Shown here: positions 36,383 to 47,841 of the stretch, in pieces
Layout: each line of letters begins with the position of its first letter
Position numbering within the stretch: the first letter of the stretch is position 1
Source of the DNA: Acanthochlamys bracteata
Lineage: Eukaryota; Streptophyta; Magnoliopsida; Pandanales; Velloziaceae
Assembly (NCBI GenBank): GCA_019914995.1
Contig: CM034126.1
Coordinates: 11,847,001-11,911,000, forward strand
Reading direction: 5' to 3'
Length of the DNA: 64,000 bases
Program-made: the position numbers and the translations under genes
The notes under the pieces: model-generated
Told to the model about the DNA's origin: nothing
Databases searched by the model: none
What the model saw: only the letters and a program-made list of their open reading frames with translations

Positions 36383-38191
36383 TTTTAATACAGAAAAATA
36401 ACTTTTTTAAAATAAATTAAAAAAATTTAAAAAAATTTAATTATTAAATATAAAATTATAAAATAGCATAAAATATATTTCGAAAGTAATGTTATACTTA
36501 TTTAGATATAGTTGCATTTGGATAAAGAAAAACACATTGTAGGTGAAAGCAAAGCTTGCTTCTCTCAACCACGTTTGCTCCTCCATCTTGAAAACCACAT
36601 GTGCAATTATTGATACACAATATACACAAACTAACTAAACAATGAAATTTGGATTGGATTTTATGATTTTACAGTACAATGCCACTTTATAAATTATTTA
36701 CAAAAGCTATACTACTACGTTTTGCAAAATAAGACTATGTTATACTATATTGTTTTGAACGGATCACTCATGCAATTTAGTAAACTTGGGGAATAAATTT
36801 TATACTCACAACATTAGATCATCATCCTGATAAATTGCAAAAATAGATGCGAAACATATTGCAAATTTTAGGTCCAAAATTTGCAACATGGAAGAGATTT
36901 GAATTCGCGAAAGTAAGCAATCATATGTTATTTATATATACTTTTTGAGGTCCAAAATTTATGTTGTAACTATCTCATAAGAAATAAACTTGAGCATCAA
37001 TAATTTCTACATCTACATGTACGAAATGGAATACCAAAATGCAAAGCCAACTAAAACTATCAAGTATATGTCAACTACTTAGGGTGTGTTTTAATTGATA
37101 GGAAGTTAGTTTCGTGAAATTAAGTTCTGAAATTGGTAAGACATGAATAAGAATAAGTTGAAGATAAACTAAAAACAGAGTTCATGCGTTCGAACTTAAA
37201 ATTTAGTAAAAAAAAGTGAGTTCTAAATAATCGAGACACACTCTTACAAATGAGGAATTTCAACTCTTCGTTTGATTATTCTTTGTCACTTACAAACCCA
37301 AATAGAACCAGACCTCCCTCGTTCTCGAACTTATGGAAACAAAATCCATTCATAATCTTTCGCATCTTTTCTGCCATACATCTTGGGATTCTCTTGTTCG
37401 TGAAACCCACAAGCTTTATTTGTCACATCGGTAACTATGTGCATGTTTGGTAATACACATGATCATGATCATGAGCGCTCGTGTGAGACAGAGATGATCG
37501 GTTATCGAATGTCAATCAGCAGGCTAACATGTCTGTACATGTATAACTATTTGACTAGATATTGACTTGACAAATCATCATCCACAGCTTGAGATTGATC
37601 AAAGCCATGAAACTGTTTATCGCTTTCGGCGTTTAGATTCAAAGTTAGAAACACAACGGTCCTACTTAAGTGAAGAAATCAAAGTGAGCGAGCGAGTGAA
37701 GTAAGTGAACTGATGAAATGAATCACTTTATTTATCTTGTGATTATGTTTACTTGCTTTTTTTTTCATTTGTTTCTTTTTATGCAGAGCAGAACAACACA
37801 ACTAGTGCTCCCTTTTGTGGTTACCACAGGAACCAGAAGGGATTGGGAAATTAATGTTGTCATCATATAGGGTGAATGCCGGAGATGGTAACGAAAGGGG
37901 AAGAACAAGTGTGCGGAAATTTACTGCTTTTTAGAAGAAGCCCTTTATTTATTTGAAGAGATTTTTCCGAAATGGACAAATACTTGTACGGCTCTGGCCC
38001 CTGAAACATGGGTCTGTTTGGCATTATTGAATTTGAATTTGCGTGCGTGTCTGTGTGTGTGGTTGAGGAGGCATTAGATACTAGTAATTTTCTGCTGTCT
38101 AGATAGATAGATAGTTTCTCAGTACGATCTTCTGACAACAACAACAGAGTTTGTTTATTAAAAGTTAATTTTATATAATTATATAACTTAT

Positions 38192-38740
38192 TATAGTGGT
38201 AAAAATCGAGGCTTACGTTTGAACTGAAGTAATATCCGAATCAATAAATTGATATATCAGGTCAAAAATACTAAGCGTTGACGACGGTATAAAATTTTTT
38301 TTTTTTTACTATAAGGCATAAAAAAAATAAATTAATAATAAAATATAGCAGAACAAAAAAGATATTCTAAATAATAAATTTTAAAAGAAATTTTAAAATA
38401 ATTTATTTATTTATAATTTAATAGAATTTATAATATAAAAACTAAAAAATAACTAATAATAAATTAATTATAAATAAAATATAATAATTTTTTTGTATTA
38501 TCATATACAAACGTAAAATTTAAATTATATATTATTTTTAATTAAAATTATTACTAATTATTTTTACATTAAGCATATTATAAATTTAAAATTTTTTAAA
38601 TATTAATTTAATTCGATTCGAACGAATAGATCGATCAAATTGAAGCGATTCGGAGCAGATATAGATGACTTTATTGTTAATCTGAATCGATTTACGTTCC
38701 CGATCTGATTCGAAAGGGCCGGTTGATTTTTACAACTATG
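38192..38740. mobile_element. hAT-type MITE with an exact 8-bp target duplication
   Basis: The ends are TATAGTGGTAAAAATCGA on the left and, read inward from the right, CATAGTTGTAAAAATCAA, a terminal inverted repeat of about 18 bp with three mismatches. TAACTTAT flanks it on both sides (38184-38191 and 38741-38748), the 8-bp duplication expected for hAT elements. The 549-bp interior is AT-rich with no transposase frame; the right subterminal part (38615-38725) is richer in GATTCGA / CGATTCGG words. The exact target duplication suggests a fairly recent insertion. Confidence 0.8.
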
Positions 38741-39504
38741 TAACTTATCTTTTAATATCTACTTTATAGAAATTAAAAACTTACTCTAAAGTCATGTATA
38801 AATAATAAACTTGCCTAAGAAATATTTAAAACAGTACTTATGATATTATTTTGTTAAGAAAAATAGTTTTAACCACCATAGTTTGATTTTGCTAACTGTT
38901 TATCAGCGAATGACATATCAATCACTGAAATAGTTCGTCTAACTACATCTACTCGAGACGTTAAAATTGTTTTTTTTTCAGAAACATTGCGAGTTCATAT
39001 ATAGGGTTTTGATTTTGTTGTGATAAAGATTGGAGGAGGACATGAATCAACCAGAAGCTAGACTTGCATGTAATACAAAGAAGTGGGTGTTATATCTTAA
39101 ATGGGACCATGTTAGTGCATGCTTTCTCTATTTTCTAAGATCACAAAGATGCCTGTGTTATATTTTTTTCCTTCAATTTTCTTATAGACATGTATTTTAT
39201 TTATATACATAGGGGGTAGCTCTAGCTTCTAAGTGCTCAAAACTGGTCCAAACAAAGTTGCATACATCTATCAGATAGGTGATGCTTTGAAGGTTTTTGA
39301 GTTGAGAGACTAAAACTGGGCCGTGCGCTGGGTATGGACTTCTGAAGAGTTCCTAAAACCCAAAAGTTTCCTGCAATGTTGAGTTTTTATAGTTCAAATC
39401 ATGCAACACTTTTATAGTTCCTTGAGTAGCAACGAAGTGGTTCTTCCATAGTTTGCTCAACAAAATATTTAAATCCATATAATTATTTATGCTTCTAGTA
39501 CAGT

Positions 39505-39735
39505 GTGCCTTTGGCTAAGCGATTCCTCAAAAGTATTTTTTTAAATTTTTATTTCATATTTTTAATATTTTTTATAATATTTTATAAATTAAAAATTTAA
39601 AAGTATAAATAAAATTTACGTAGTTAAATTTTTTTATTTTTATTATTTTTCTAATGTCAAACTAATAAAGCTCGTTTATTGAATAGACTATTTAGTTCTA
39701 AAAAAATTATTTTTAAAAGAACTTTCAAATATCTC
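39505..39735. repeat. AT-rich palindromic MITE-like repeat, copy 8
   Basis: Left end GTGCCTTTGGCTAAGCG; right end AGAACTTTCAAATATC; shared AT-rich core between. Confidence 0.5.
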
Positions 39736-40137
39736 TATAGTTAAATTTTAATGTCACAAAATAGACGCTATAAATTTAAAATGACTCACCTTCTTTTTAA
39801 CTCAATTTTAAAGAATATTTATGAGTGTTTATTGAAAAAGAGTTTTTTTTAAAAAAATATTTTGAAGATTTTAAAAAATAAGCTCTATTTTTTTATTTAA
39901 AAATAATAAAAATAATTAATAATAAGATTTTATGACATAAGATTTTCTTATACTTTTAAATTTAAAAAATAAATTATAAAATATTTTAAAAACTTTATTG
40001 AGAAATATAAAATAAAAAATTAAAAAGTTGGAAAAAAGTCCTCCCAAATATTATTCATTTTATCTATTCTACTCTTGCTATTATTTTCTATCACCGTTAG
40101 AAGAGACGGAAAATGTCACTTTAGTACTACCGAGGAC

Positions 40138-40313
40138 CGTTTAAAAGTGTTTATAAAATAAAGTTTTTTTAAAATAAAAATATTTTTATTTTTTTAAATA
40201 AAAAGTTTTATTTTTTTATTTTAAAAAAATAATAATATATAATAAAAGATTTTATTATATAATTTTTTTTTAAAATTAAAAAAATCGTTTTTAAAAATAC
40301 AATCTCAAACACC
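40138..40313. repeat. AT-rich palindromic MITE-like repeat, copy 10
   Basis: Left end GTTTAAAAGTGTTTATAAAA and right end CAATCTCAAACACC flank the shared core. Confidence 0.4.
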
Positions 40314-41044
40314 TAACTGATTGAAACAACGTACTATTAACCCAATATTATATATACATTTAAACATCAAATGTTTAATAGAGTACAGCTAGATGGAGAA
40401 ACAAAAAGCTAAAGATTTTTTCTAATATTTTGAAAAAATTTTCAAAAAGTAAATTTGATTTTTTATTTAAAAATATTAAAATCTAAATATAAAAATTATA
40501 TTACACATGATTCACTTTACTTTTCAATTTAAAAAAAACTTGAATATAATATAAAAGTTTTACTAAAAAATAGTGAAATTTTTAAAAAAATAAAGTCCCT
40601 AACATGCTCAGGCCACCGTCGTCACGCAACGTCCATAACTTATTTGATGATCCTGCAATTATGAAACATGATTCATGGGATCCTTCCTTTATCCCAAGCC
40701 TTCATTCATTCATGCTCATTGAATCAAATATGTTTAAACAATCAAGGAAAATAAATAATGACAAATGTGTAAAGTCAGGCCAGAAACAAATATAGTTGTT
40801 TAAGTAAAATAATTCCTTAGTGCTGTAATCAAGATAGTGAATTATATTTCTTAAAAAGACACACAAATAAATGTAATTCAGTGTACATAATAAGAGAACA
40901 TCATAGACAAGCTTACAAGTGGAGGTTCAATATTCTTATAACAAGTTTATCCCTACCCAACTTAACAAATCAAGTGGTCTGATTTTGCAAATACTACCCA
41001 AAGAAAAGAAAAAAATTATTAATGAATTTTTCTATCTCATGAGG

Positions 41045-41225
41045 GCGCGTTGGAGAGCGTCTTCGAAAGTTAAATTAATTTTATTTTATTTTATTAAATA
41101 ATTTTTTATTTAAAATTTAAAAAAAATAAAAATTTTACAAAATGATACTATATTATTTTTTAAAAAACATATTTTAAACTAAAATAAAAATATGTTTATT
41201 TAAAAAGCATTTTTTTATAAACACA
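41045..41225. repeat. AT-rich palindromic MITE-like repeat, copy 12
   Basis: Left end GCGCGTTGGAGAGCG and right end AAGCATTTTTTTATAAACAC around the shared core. It ends about 170 bp from the 3' end of the GT34 gene. Confidence 0.45.
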
Positions 41226-41397
41226 CTGAGTCAACTCACAAAAGAACCAAACAATCACGGTCCCACTGTTAACCATTAAAACAGTTTTTCAAGTACCAAC
41301 CGATAAAATAAAGAACCTAGTTATTATTATTCCACGACAAAAACCATATACTCCGTAAATATAAACTAACATTCCTTTTATAAATTGCATCACGCGA

Positions 41398-42723
41398 TCA
41401 CTGATCACTGCCTGCAGGGAAATCGAACGGAAGAGGTTCAACGCCGGTGAAATTACCGCCACTGTAACGATGGTGCCGGAATCCGTACATCCTCAAAACC
41501 TGATCATCGGCGAAATCAAGGGCTCTGATCATTCCTTCATAACAACTTTTATCGGAGTAATCATTGTTGTGCTTCCCGCTACACGGCTGGCAACCCGTGA
41601 AGTGTGTTATAAACGGTCTTCTCCACCCAAACTTTCCATTCCCCACTTTCTCTTCGATCAAATACTTCTCTCGAATCTTGCCCATCTCTGCGGCTGCTAC
41701 TTTCTCCGCTCTCCTTCGTCGTAGCTCCGGTGATTTCTTCTCTGTATGTAAATACCTGTCTGAGATGTTGTTCAATCTTCCGACGATCTCTAACCAGTAA
41801 CCTTGGAAGTAGTACTGGTTTTCTAAGTGAATCTTGTTACCCCATTTTTCCTTTTGTTCGAGTAACAAGTAGACGAGGCCGGTCTGATCATCGGACTCCG
41901 CGAACAGTTTATCTTTGCATTCAGATTTCAAGATTTTACCCCACTGATCATACTCCGGCGACTGTGGGCCCATACGAGCCCATTCGTTGATGAAATCGAT
42001 AGACCACTGAGAGTTTCGAATGAGGAAGACGCCGGCGTTCAAGCTCGTCCAACTCTTGTTCTGGTAGACCATGTTCGGCCAGCCGTGAACAATAAGGTTG
42101 TAATTTGCATAACGTTGTAAAGGGAGAACGAACTCCATGTCGGTGACGGCGGCGTCTGAGTCGACCCACCAAATCCATTCTGCTTCCGGATGAGCGATCA
42201 TTGCTGCACGGACAACAGGCATCTTTGCCCAGAAGCTGAACATGGCAGGGTGAAGCAACGCGTCGTTGTAGAAGAAGTCGATCCCGTGAAGCCTGCAGTA
42301 GTCAGCTTTGTTTTTATAAAAACGAAGAAGTAGATGGTCTCCAACAGGGTTCCGGCAAGGTCCCGGTTGAGAACCGGAAACCATAAGAATTCTCTCGCTT
42401 GCACCGGGAAGAAAAGAGGGGTAACTCATCAACCAACCTCTCCGCTTCTCGTCCCAGTTCTTCACTTGTTTATCTAACGTGAACGACAACGAGGGATCAT
42501 TGTAAAAGGTTTTAGAAGGATATCCACCAGACGGGTTTCGTCGGAAAAGAGAAGAAGGACAGTAAGAAGCTGCAGGAATGTTCGAAGAAGGAGAAGTAGT
42601 ACTTGTAGGTTCTGGTGAGATGAAAGGGTAGAAAGTCCAGAAAATTAGAACAGCAACGGCGGCACCACCAGCGAAGACGAGAGTGTCGGCAAGGATAGAC
42701 GGTCGTGGAGATCTGATCGCCAT
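41398..42723 (-). CDS. GT34 family glycosyltransferase, galactomannan galactosyltransferase-like (GT6/GT7, MUCI10-like)
   Basis: Intronless, 441 residues from the second Met (42723) or 453 from the first (42759). Type II membrane protein: a short cytosolic tail, then the anchor FAGGAAVAVLIFWTFYPFI, a Ser/Thr/Pro-rich stem and a luminal catalytic domain. GT34 hallmarks: ILMVSGSQPGPCRNPVGDHL, AEWIWWVDSDAAVTDMEF (the DxD metal and nucleotide-sugar site), LNAGVFLIRNSQWSIDFINE, SDDQTGLVYLL and the late FITHFTGCQPCSG. Such enzymes act in the Golgi on xyloglucan or galactomannan; resemblance to the plant GT6/GT7 branch (MUCI10) suggests galactose transfer to a mannan backbone, but the acceptor cannot be read from sequence. 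I favour the second Met because a TATA box lies only about 35 bp upstream of the first ATG. Confidence 0.9.
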   Translation of the reverse strand: MAIRSPRPSILADTLVFAGGAAVAVLIFWTFYPFISPEPTSTTSPSSNIPAASYCPSSLFRRNPSGGYPSKTFYNDPSLSFTLDKQVKNWDEKRRGWLMSYPSFLPGASERILMVSGSQPGPCRNPVGDHLLLRFYKNKADYCRLHGIDFFYNDALLHPAMFSFWAKMPVVRAAMIAHPEAEWIWWVDSDAAVTDMEFVLPLQRYANYNLIVHGWPNMVYQNKSWTSLNAGVFLIRNSQWSIDFINEWARMGPQSPEYDQWGKILKSECKDKLFAESDDQTGLVYLLLEQKEKWGNKIHLENQYYFQGYWLEIVGRLNNISDRYLHTEKKSPELRRRRAEKVAAAEMGKIREKYLIEEKVGNGKFGWRRPFITHFTGCQPCSGKHNNDYSDKSCYEGMIRALDFADDQVLRMYGFRHHRYSGGNFTGVEPLPFDFPAGSDQ

Positions 42724-42792
42724 GGGAAGCTTGAGATTGAAGGTTTCACTTTTTCTCATGCTAAGCTTAAGCTTAGTTTGTTTGTTGTCTCT

Positions 42793-42800
42793 ATATATAT
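42793..42800 (-). promoter_or_regulatory. Candidate TATA box of the GT34 gene
   Basis: TATATATA on the minus strand. Transcription starting about 30 bp downstream would begin at or inside the first in-frame ATG (42759), leaving the ATG at 42723 as the first usable start. Confidence 0.45.
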
Positions 42801-43289
42801 TTCTAGCGTAAAGTGATAGGTGTGAAGTGAGCGTTAAGTTGGTGGTTTTCTTTTGTTTTGCACGGCAGAGGAGAGGAAGAAGAAAACAAGAAGATTATTA
42901 TGAGACAAGTAAGAGGAGAAGAGTTAAAGCGGCTTTCGAAAGAGGACAGGTTTATAGAAAAAAGTGTAAAGGTTTTAAATGTGAACTACCGTCGGTGGAG
43001 AGACGGACGGCGGTGAGAGACTTTCTGGTGGAACAAGAAGGGTGACAGGTGCCCGGAGCTTGGCTGAGCTTTTGCATGAAGAGCAAGCAGTAGCAGTGAA
43101 GACAAAAGGTTTCTTCTTTTTTTTTTCCTCAAAGAAGAAAGTGATTCTGTTTGTTTGTGTTCTTGGGTTTGTTTCGCTGTTAAAAAGAAAAGAGAAATGT
43201 TTTGTTTGTTCTATGGGGATTGATTTCTTCCGCGTGATTTCTGCATTGGTCACTGTTATGTTAGGACCAGGATAGGAAATAGACTAGTA

Positions 43290-44400
43290 GGTCCAATACG
43301 GCTCGAATCAAACTGATGGATTGGGTGCAATTGAAATGGAATTTATATTGTTTTATTTATGTATATTTTTCTGTGGTATTAATTAATAATTATGATTGAA
43401 ACGTGACGAGATAATTTTTTAATCGAAATTGTTATTTGAGAAGGCTCTCTTTTGTCATTTATTTTGCAGTGTTTAGCTCGTATAAAAAAGTCAAACTACA
43501 TTGTACAAAACAACTCAACTAATTCCAAATGCCCAACATTGGTCATAAGAACATAATTGCACAATTATTATACATTAACATTACTATTAATACATGAAAT
43601 TAACTCCTTCGGACCAAATAGTTCATAATGTTAATTCAAATAACGCTCATATTATTTAGTTGGTAATTTTAAAATAATATTTGTAAATTATTTATCTATA
43701 ATTTTAAAATAATATTTAATTGGTTTTTAAAAAATATTAAATTCATCAAATAATATCATAGTAAGTTGGACAGGATCGATTCAGAATATGAACTAAATCT
43801 AATTTTATTATTCATATTATTCAGAGCATTCATGGTTTCTTTTATTTTAGAGTAAAATATTCTATTTTATTTCAGAATAGATAATATACTTTATTTAAAT
43901 ATAGTTATTCGCTATATTATAGAGTAAGTAATCCACTCATTTCAAAATAGTTAGCATACTTTATGCTTCATCTAATTTCATTATAGGACAACTAGTTTGT
44001 ATCATCTGTTCAATTTTTTAAAAAAAATGCTTCGTTAGAGGTCAAATGTTACGAAAGATTTAATTTCATATTATTTATCAATAATTTTTAAAAAATATTT
44101 ATAAAAATTTAGGCTTTTTTTTTTTATTACTAATTAATTTTGAGAAAAATTTTAAATTCGTCTTCGGTTCAAAGAAAGACGTAGGTAAATTATGTAAAAC
44201 TTAAGGCATTGGCCCAAAATATATGTAGAAGCTTGATCCCATAATATATCTGTAGAAGCTTGTGTGGAAGCATAAATTGCACCAAAAATCCATGGTTGCT
44301 ATGTGGAGTAATGAATTATAGAGAAATCTCCATGACCAATCACCACAAAACTATAATGCCATCTAATTTTTCCATGTGAGTTGACAACGTAAGACATCCA
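43290..44400. other. Intergenic with a direct-repeat element
   Basis: No supported gene. Most of the interval is the element at 43655-44165. Frames at 42827-43275 lie in the GT34 upstream region and show only Lys/Arg-rich or Phe-rich low complexity. Confidence 0.5.
43655..44165. repeat. Dispersed element with terminal direct repeats, copy 1
   Basis: A diverged ~100-bp unit at the start and a better unit at 44060-44165 (ending GAAAAATTTTAAATTCGTC) flank a spacer containing GACAGGATCGATTCAGAATA. The spacer aligns with that of copy 2 at 47842-48290 (GACCGGATCGGCTCAAAATA). Direct terminal repeats on a short, non-coding body resemble a miniature LTR (TRIM-like) element. Confidence 0.5.
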
Positions 44401-44646
44401 GTGATGCAATCAGCAAGGAGAAGGAAAAGGATTGCAGAAGAAAAGAGGGAACTGAAGGAGTGCCTGGGAGCCGGTTACGCACAAGCAGGAGTACAATCAA
44501 GTGCCGAGAGTGCCCCGGGTGCAAATCCTAATGCACCCGGGATACCATTAAATTTGGGCTTGGTGCCAAATTTTACGCGGGCTCTGTATTGGCACCCTGG
44601 GTGCTGGTTGCCAAAACAGGCACTAGATTTCATTAAGAACTCCTAA
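44401..44646 (+). other. GC-rich island with nested GGGTGC/GCACCC palindromes
   Basis: In otherwise AT-rich DNA this block contains a perfect 10-bp stem, CCCGGGTGCA (44514-44523) and TGCACCCGGG (44532-44541), with an 8-nt loop. A second inverted pair follows, GGTGCCAA (44562-44569) and TTGGCACC (44589-44596), and a palindrome GCACCC-T-GGGTGC (44592-44604). An 81-codon frame runs through it with no family resemblance. Function unknown: repeat debris or a structured transcript. Confidence 0.5.
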
Positions 44647-44740
44647 AAGTTGTTGTGTTTTATTTTCATTGTAACTCTTTTAGAGAGGAGTTGGAACATC
44701 AGAAGAATTCCAATTATTTGTATTTCTTCAAGTATAAGTA

Positions 44741-44981
44741 AGAAAGTAACCTTGAGTAAAGGAATGCATGATTGATCAATAAAGTCGTTCTCTTTAGATA
44801 GCTAGTAGATTCAGTGTGAGCCTCTTCGGATTGCACCCTAAGGTGTATCATCCAGGAGTTGCCAAACCGGTTGATAGCTCTTGCATCTTCACCATCAGAT
44901 ATACGAGTTTCTTGAAACATACAAGTCATTGAGCTGCTATGCAGTTGCAGCACCTCGAACGTTCCAACAGAGAATATTCAT
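44741..44981 (-). mobile_element. LINE (L1-type) ORF2 endonuclease fragment
   Basis: An ATG at 44981 begins MNILCWNVRGAATA, the hallmark start of plant LINE ORF2 endonucleases. A TAG follows, and after an internal loss the frame resumes with CMFQETRISDGEDARAI, matching the conserved ETRIS motif, then degenerates after RFGNSWMIHLRVQSEEAHTE. No reverse transcriptase remains. A decayed, internally deleted fragment. Confidence 0.65.
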
Positions 44982-44989
44982 GTCAAAGG

Positions 44990-45529
44990 TTTCGATGATT
45001 GGGATTCTTTTTTAAGTGTTCAATAATCCATGGTGGATAGATGCTCAGTGTGTGGTAAATTGGTAACTTGTCATTTGAGAGACAGGGAGATGGTTAGTGG
45101 AGTCCAGAAGTGGATGTGAAGAAAGGAAAGGATTCAAACGGAGATGTGGAGCGTTTGAGTGCTTATGTTCAGATACTCCGCATAACTTAAAGAGGGGGTG
45201 AAGTGTCCCTTGGACTATTTAGGAGGGCAAGAACTGACTGGAACAGGGAACAAATTCAACTTACATGTCATTGATGATCTACCTTTTCTGCTAACATATA
45301 TGTACAGAATGCTACATGAAAGAGTTTGATTTCCTATAAATGTGTACCTTCAGTTACTTCTGCAAACTACACAATGACTCCTTTTCATTCTCCATCAAAG
45401 ATTTTGACGCTTAAATGAATCATATAGGCACATTTACAAACTCTACAAGCCTTCTAGTACCTATACTGTAATTGAAAATTTTCTCAATTACTTTGCAAAT
45501 ACGATAATATTCATCTTCATTGTTGAATG
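44990..45529. other. Intergenic between the LINE fragment and the HHP gene
   Basis: No supported gene. The right part is probably the 3' untranslated region of the minus-strand HHP gene; the left part may be decayed LINE sequence upstream of ORF2. Confidence 0.4.
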
Positions 45530-46903
45530 CTAGCACTGCTCAATATCTCTCCATCTGAGATACTCAAGTCCGGCTAGGTAATGCGTATACGCTCCGGCGA
45601 TGACTAATACATGAAACAACTGATGACTGTGTCCAACAATATCAAACTTCCCTGGCAACCACCTCTCAGGCACTCTTGTTGCATAAACAATCACTCCAAA
45701 TCCATAGAATAACCCCATCCACGCCTCGTACCACACTGAAGCAAGCACTTGTTCCCTATCCCCGAAAATCAATATCTTGTGTACTATAGGCACTACTCCA
45801 GAAACTCCCATGCAACAGAAGAGCGCAGCGCGAATGCAACGGAACTCTGGGGTTTGGAAAACTGGAACTAGTGAAACTAACACTGCTGCAACGCCAAACA
45901 TTGTGATGAATCCTATATAGAGGTTGCAGTAGAAAGGGTCACACATGAATGTGTAGTACACCAGGGGGAAGAAGGAAGTAACTATGAGTGAGGCAATGCC
46001 TGTGTAGTCCAAACGAAGCATGACGTAGGCCATTTTTTCTGAGTGGCAAGAAATCAGATGGCAGATGCTGCTGGTAAGTAAGCAGAACATGGCGCCTATG
46101 AGGAACGCAAAAAATGGCCAACGTGTAATTGGCTTCGCAAGGAGTGGTGATATCATGTTTGATACATCTTCCTTCATGCTTGTCTGTGTAATTTCAATGA
46201 AATGAAACTGTTGTTGGTAAGTATTAGTTTCTACAATCAATAACAAAAAATTTGTGCGCAAGTGTATTACCAAAACACAGTGGCCGGTGCAGTTCTCAGA
46301 TTGAGAAAACCTCTTAGGCAAACAACTCAATATAACATCCTTCAAATTCCAACTCGGTAATGGTGGTAGTATGCCAGACGTCGGCAACGGCGTCTGCAAC
46401 TCATCAACAACAGCCATTGAAGTCGATGGATTACCGCAGTTCATGACTTCATTCTGAATTTTCTCAACTGGATTCGTAGGACTCTGTATCGAGAATGAAC
46501 TCAAATCTCTTGGAATCATCATTGCAGTTACCACAGTGAGTGCCAGAAACAAAAGAAACCCAATCAAATGCCTGTTAATAAGCAAAAATCTTGTCAGAAA
46601 TAACAAATTTCAAAACATTGGATGTTTATGAAGAAGTTGAATTTCATCTTACGTCCACACGTTGAGCGTTTCGTTGTGAACAGAGAAGATACTGAGGATG
46701 GTTTCCTTCATTGGCCATTCACTTCTATAATAGCTCAAGATGAACTCATTGTCTTTCAAATACTCTGGCAAATCATTAAAATCCACAAGCTCGCAATTTG
46801 TTTCCTTTCTAATTCTCCATTTTTTGCTTGAACTGGTACCTTCAATATATGATTCCGCCAGTGTTGTTGCAGCAGAAGCAGACATTGGGTTATCAAAACT
46901 CAT
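45530..46903 (-). CDS. HHP4: Heptahelical transmembrane protein, ADIPOR/PAQR family (HHP4-like)
   Basis: Three exons (46653-46903, 46271-46571, 45530-46183), GT-AG and in phase, giving 401 residues from [10 protein letters not shown]. The cytosolic N-terminus has [20 protein letters not shown] and [20 protein letters not shown], the PAQR entry motif. Seven hydrophobic helices follow, with the metal-site motifs [11 protein letters not shown] (after helix 2) and [11 protein letters not shown] (before helix 7), and [15 protein letters not shown]. This is the plant HHP group; HHP4/HHP5 carry the same long loop after helix 1. Plant HHPs are linked to hormone and stress responses; their ligand is not established. 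A probable leader intron ends at CATACAG just before the ATG. A broken inverted copy lies 2.6 kb away. Confidence 0.92.
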
Positions 46904-47841
46904 CCTGTATGTATCAAAGAACAAACATTCATAGAAATGAGAAACCAAATTTGCAAACAGATTGAAACAAGAAGCAAGGCAAACCTTTTCCTTTGATATA
47001 TGATTTGGGTTGCATGAAGAAGATTGTTCTTGTTGTTTGAAACTTAAGCTTCCAAGAAACTTTCTGGTTGAGATTTGCTAACAACTTGGAATGAATGCAA
47101 GTGGTTGCAGAGAAGGAAGGGGAACTTGCATGAATCTCTCTATTTTTTTTTTCATTTTCATTTTCTTTTGCATTCAACTACAAAACACCTCATACAATAC
47201 TGATTTCACTGTTGTTGTGGTTTGGTAGGAATTTAATTTCTTTTTCTTTTTCTAATGAGAGTAAAATGAGAGGTAAGACCGTAAGAGTTAAAGAAGAGTT
47301 TATTTGTTATGCTCCATTTCGTACGAAAATTCTCCTTGGTGTTTCTAGGGTTCTGTCATTAGAAAAGAAATACAACAATGTTTTCAATGTGGTTTTACTA
47401 CTTGAAAATTCCTATAAACAGCATTTCATTCCTGCTCTACAATTTATATACGAGTTTAATTCACAAGTCGTATACAAATTATTCCTGGTCTTACAATCGA
47501 GGAGTTATGTTAATTTATTAGTAGAGACAATGAGCAAAGAGGAATGATTGATTTGATTGTCAAAATACTTTGAATAGGGAACTAAATTGTATGGAAATTG
47601 GTAGAGATCGAAGATAAATAATTCTTTTTGTGGATATCACAAAGTTTTACTTTTTTTAATTAATCAAAAGAGAAACATATTACCAATCCTTTCTTCTTGG
47701 AAGAAAGCATGAATCACAAATCAAAAGCAGCGTAAGATTTAAACGTTTTGCTACAAGTTGTGGATAAATATTGGTGGCAAATTAATAAACTTCCGGTGAA
47801 CAAAGAAGTAATAGACAACAATGTGGCCGTTAAACAATGAT

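Larger units (their letters stand above)
35440..37860. other. 5' flank of the SOFL gene and intergenic DNA
   Basis: The first 250 bp probably contain the SOFL leader with a short intron. Further out are an AT-rich repeat (35745-35936), a (GT)n run at 36368-36382, and no frame with family resemblance. Confidence 0.45.
38749..41397. other. Intergenic, AT-rich, repeat-dense
   Basis: No supported gene. At least five copies of the AT-rich palindromic repeat are packed here (39505-39735, 39815-40030, 40138-40313, 40420-40600, 41045-41225), making this and 55-60.4 kb the densest clusters in the window. Confidence 0.55.

Noticed and set aside
37863-38144. 93-codon minus-strand frame considered as a small secreted peptide
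   Set aside because: No signal peptide and no conserved C-terminal peptide motif such as CLE or CEP.
47212-47547. 111-codon plus-strand frame upstream of the HHP gene
   Set aside because: No family resemblance; it lies in AT-rich DNA beside the HHP leader.
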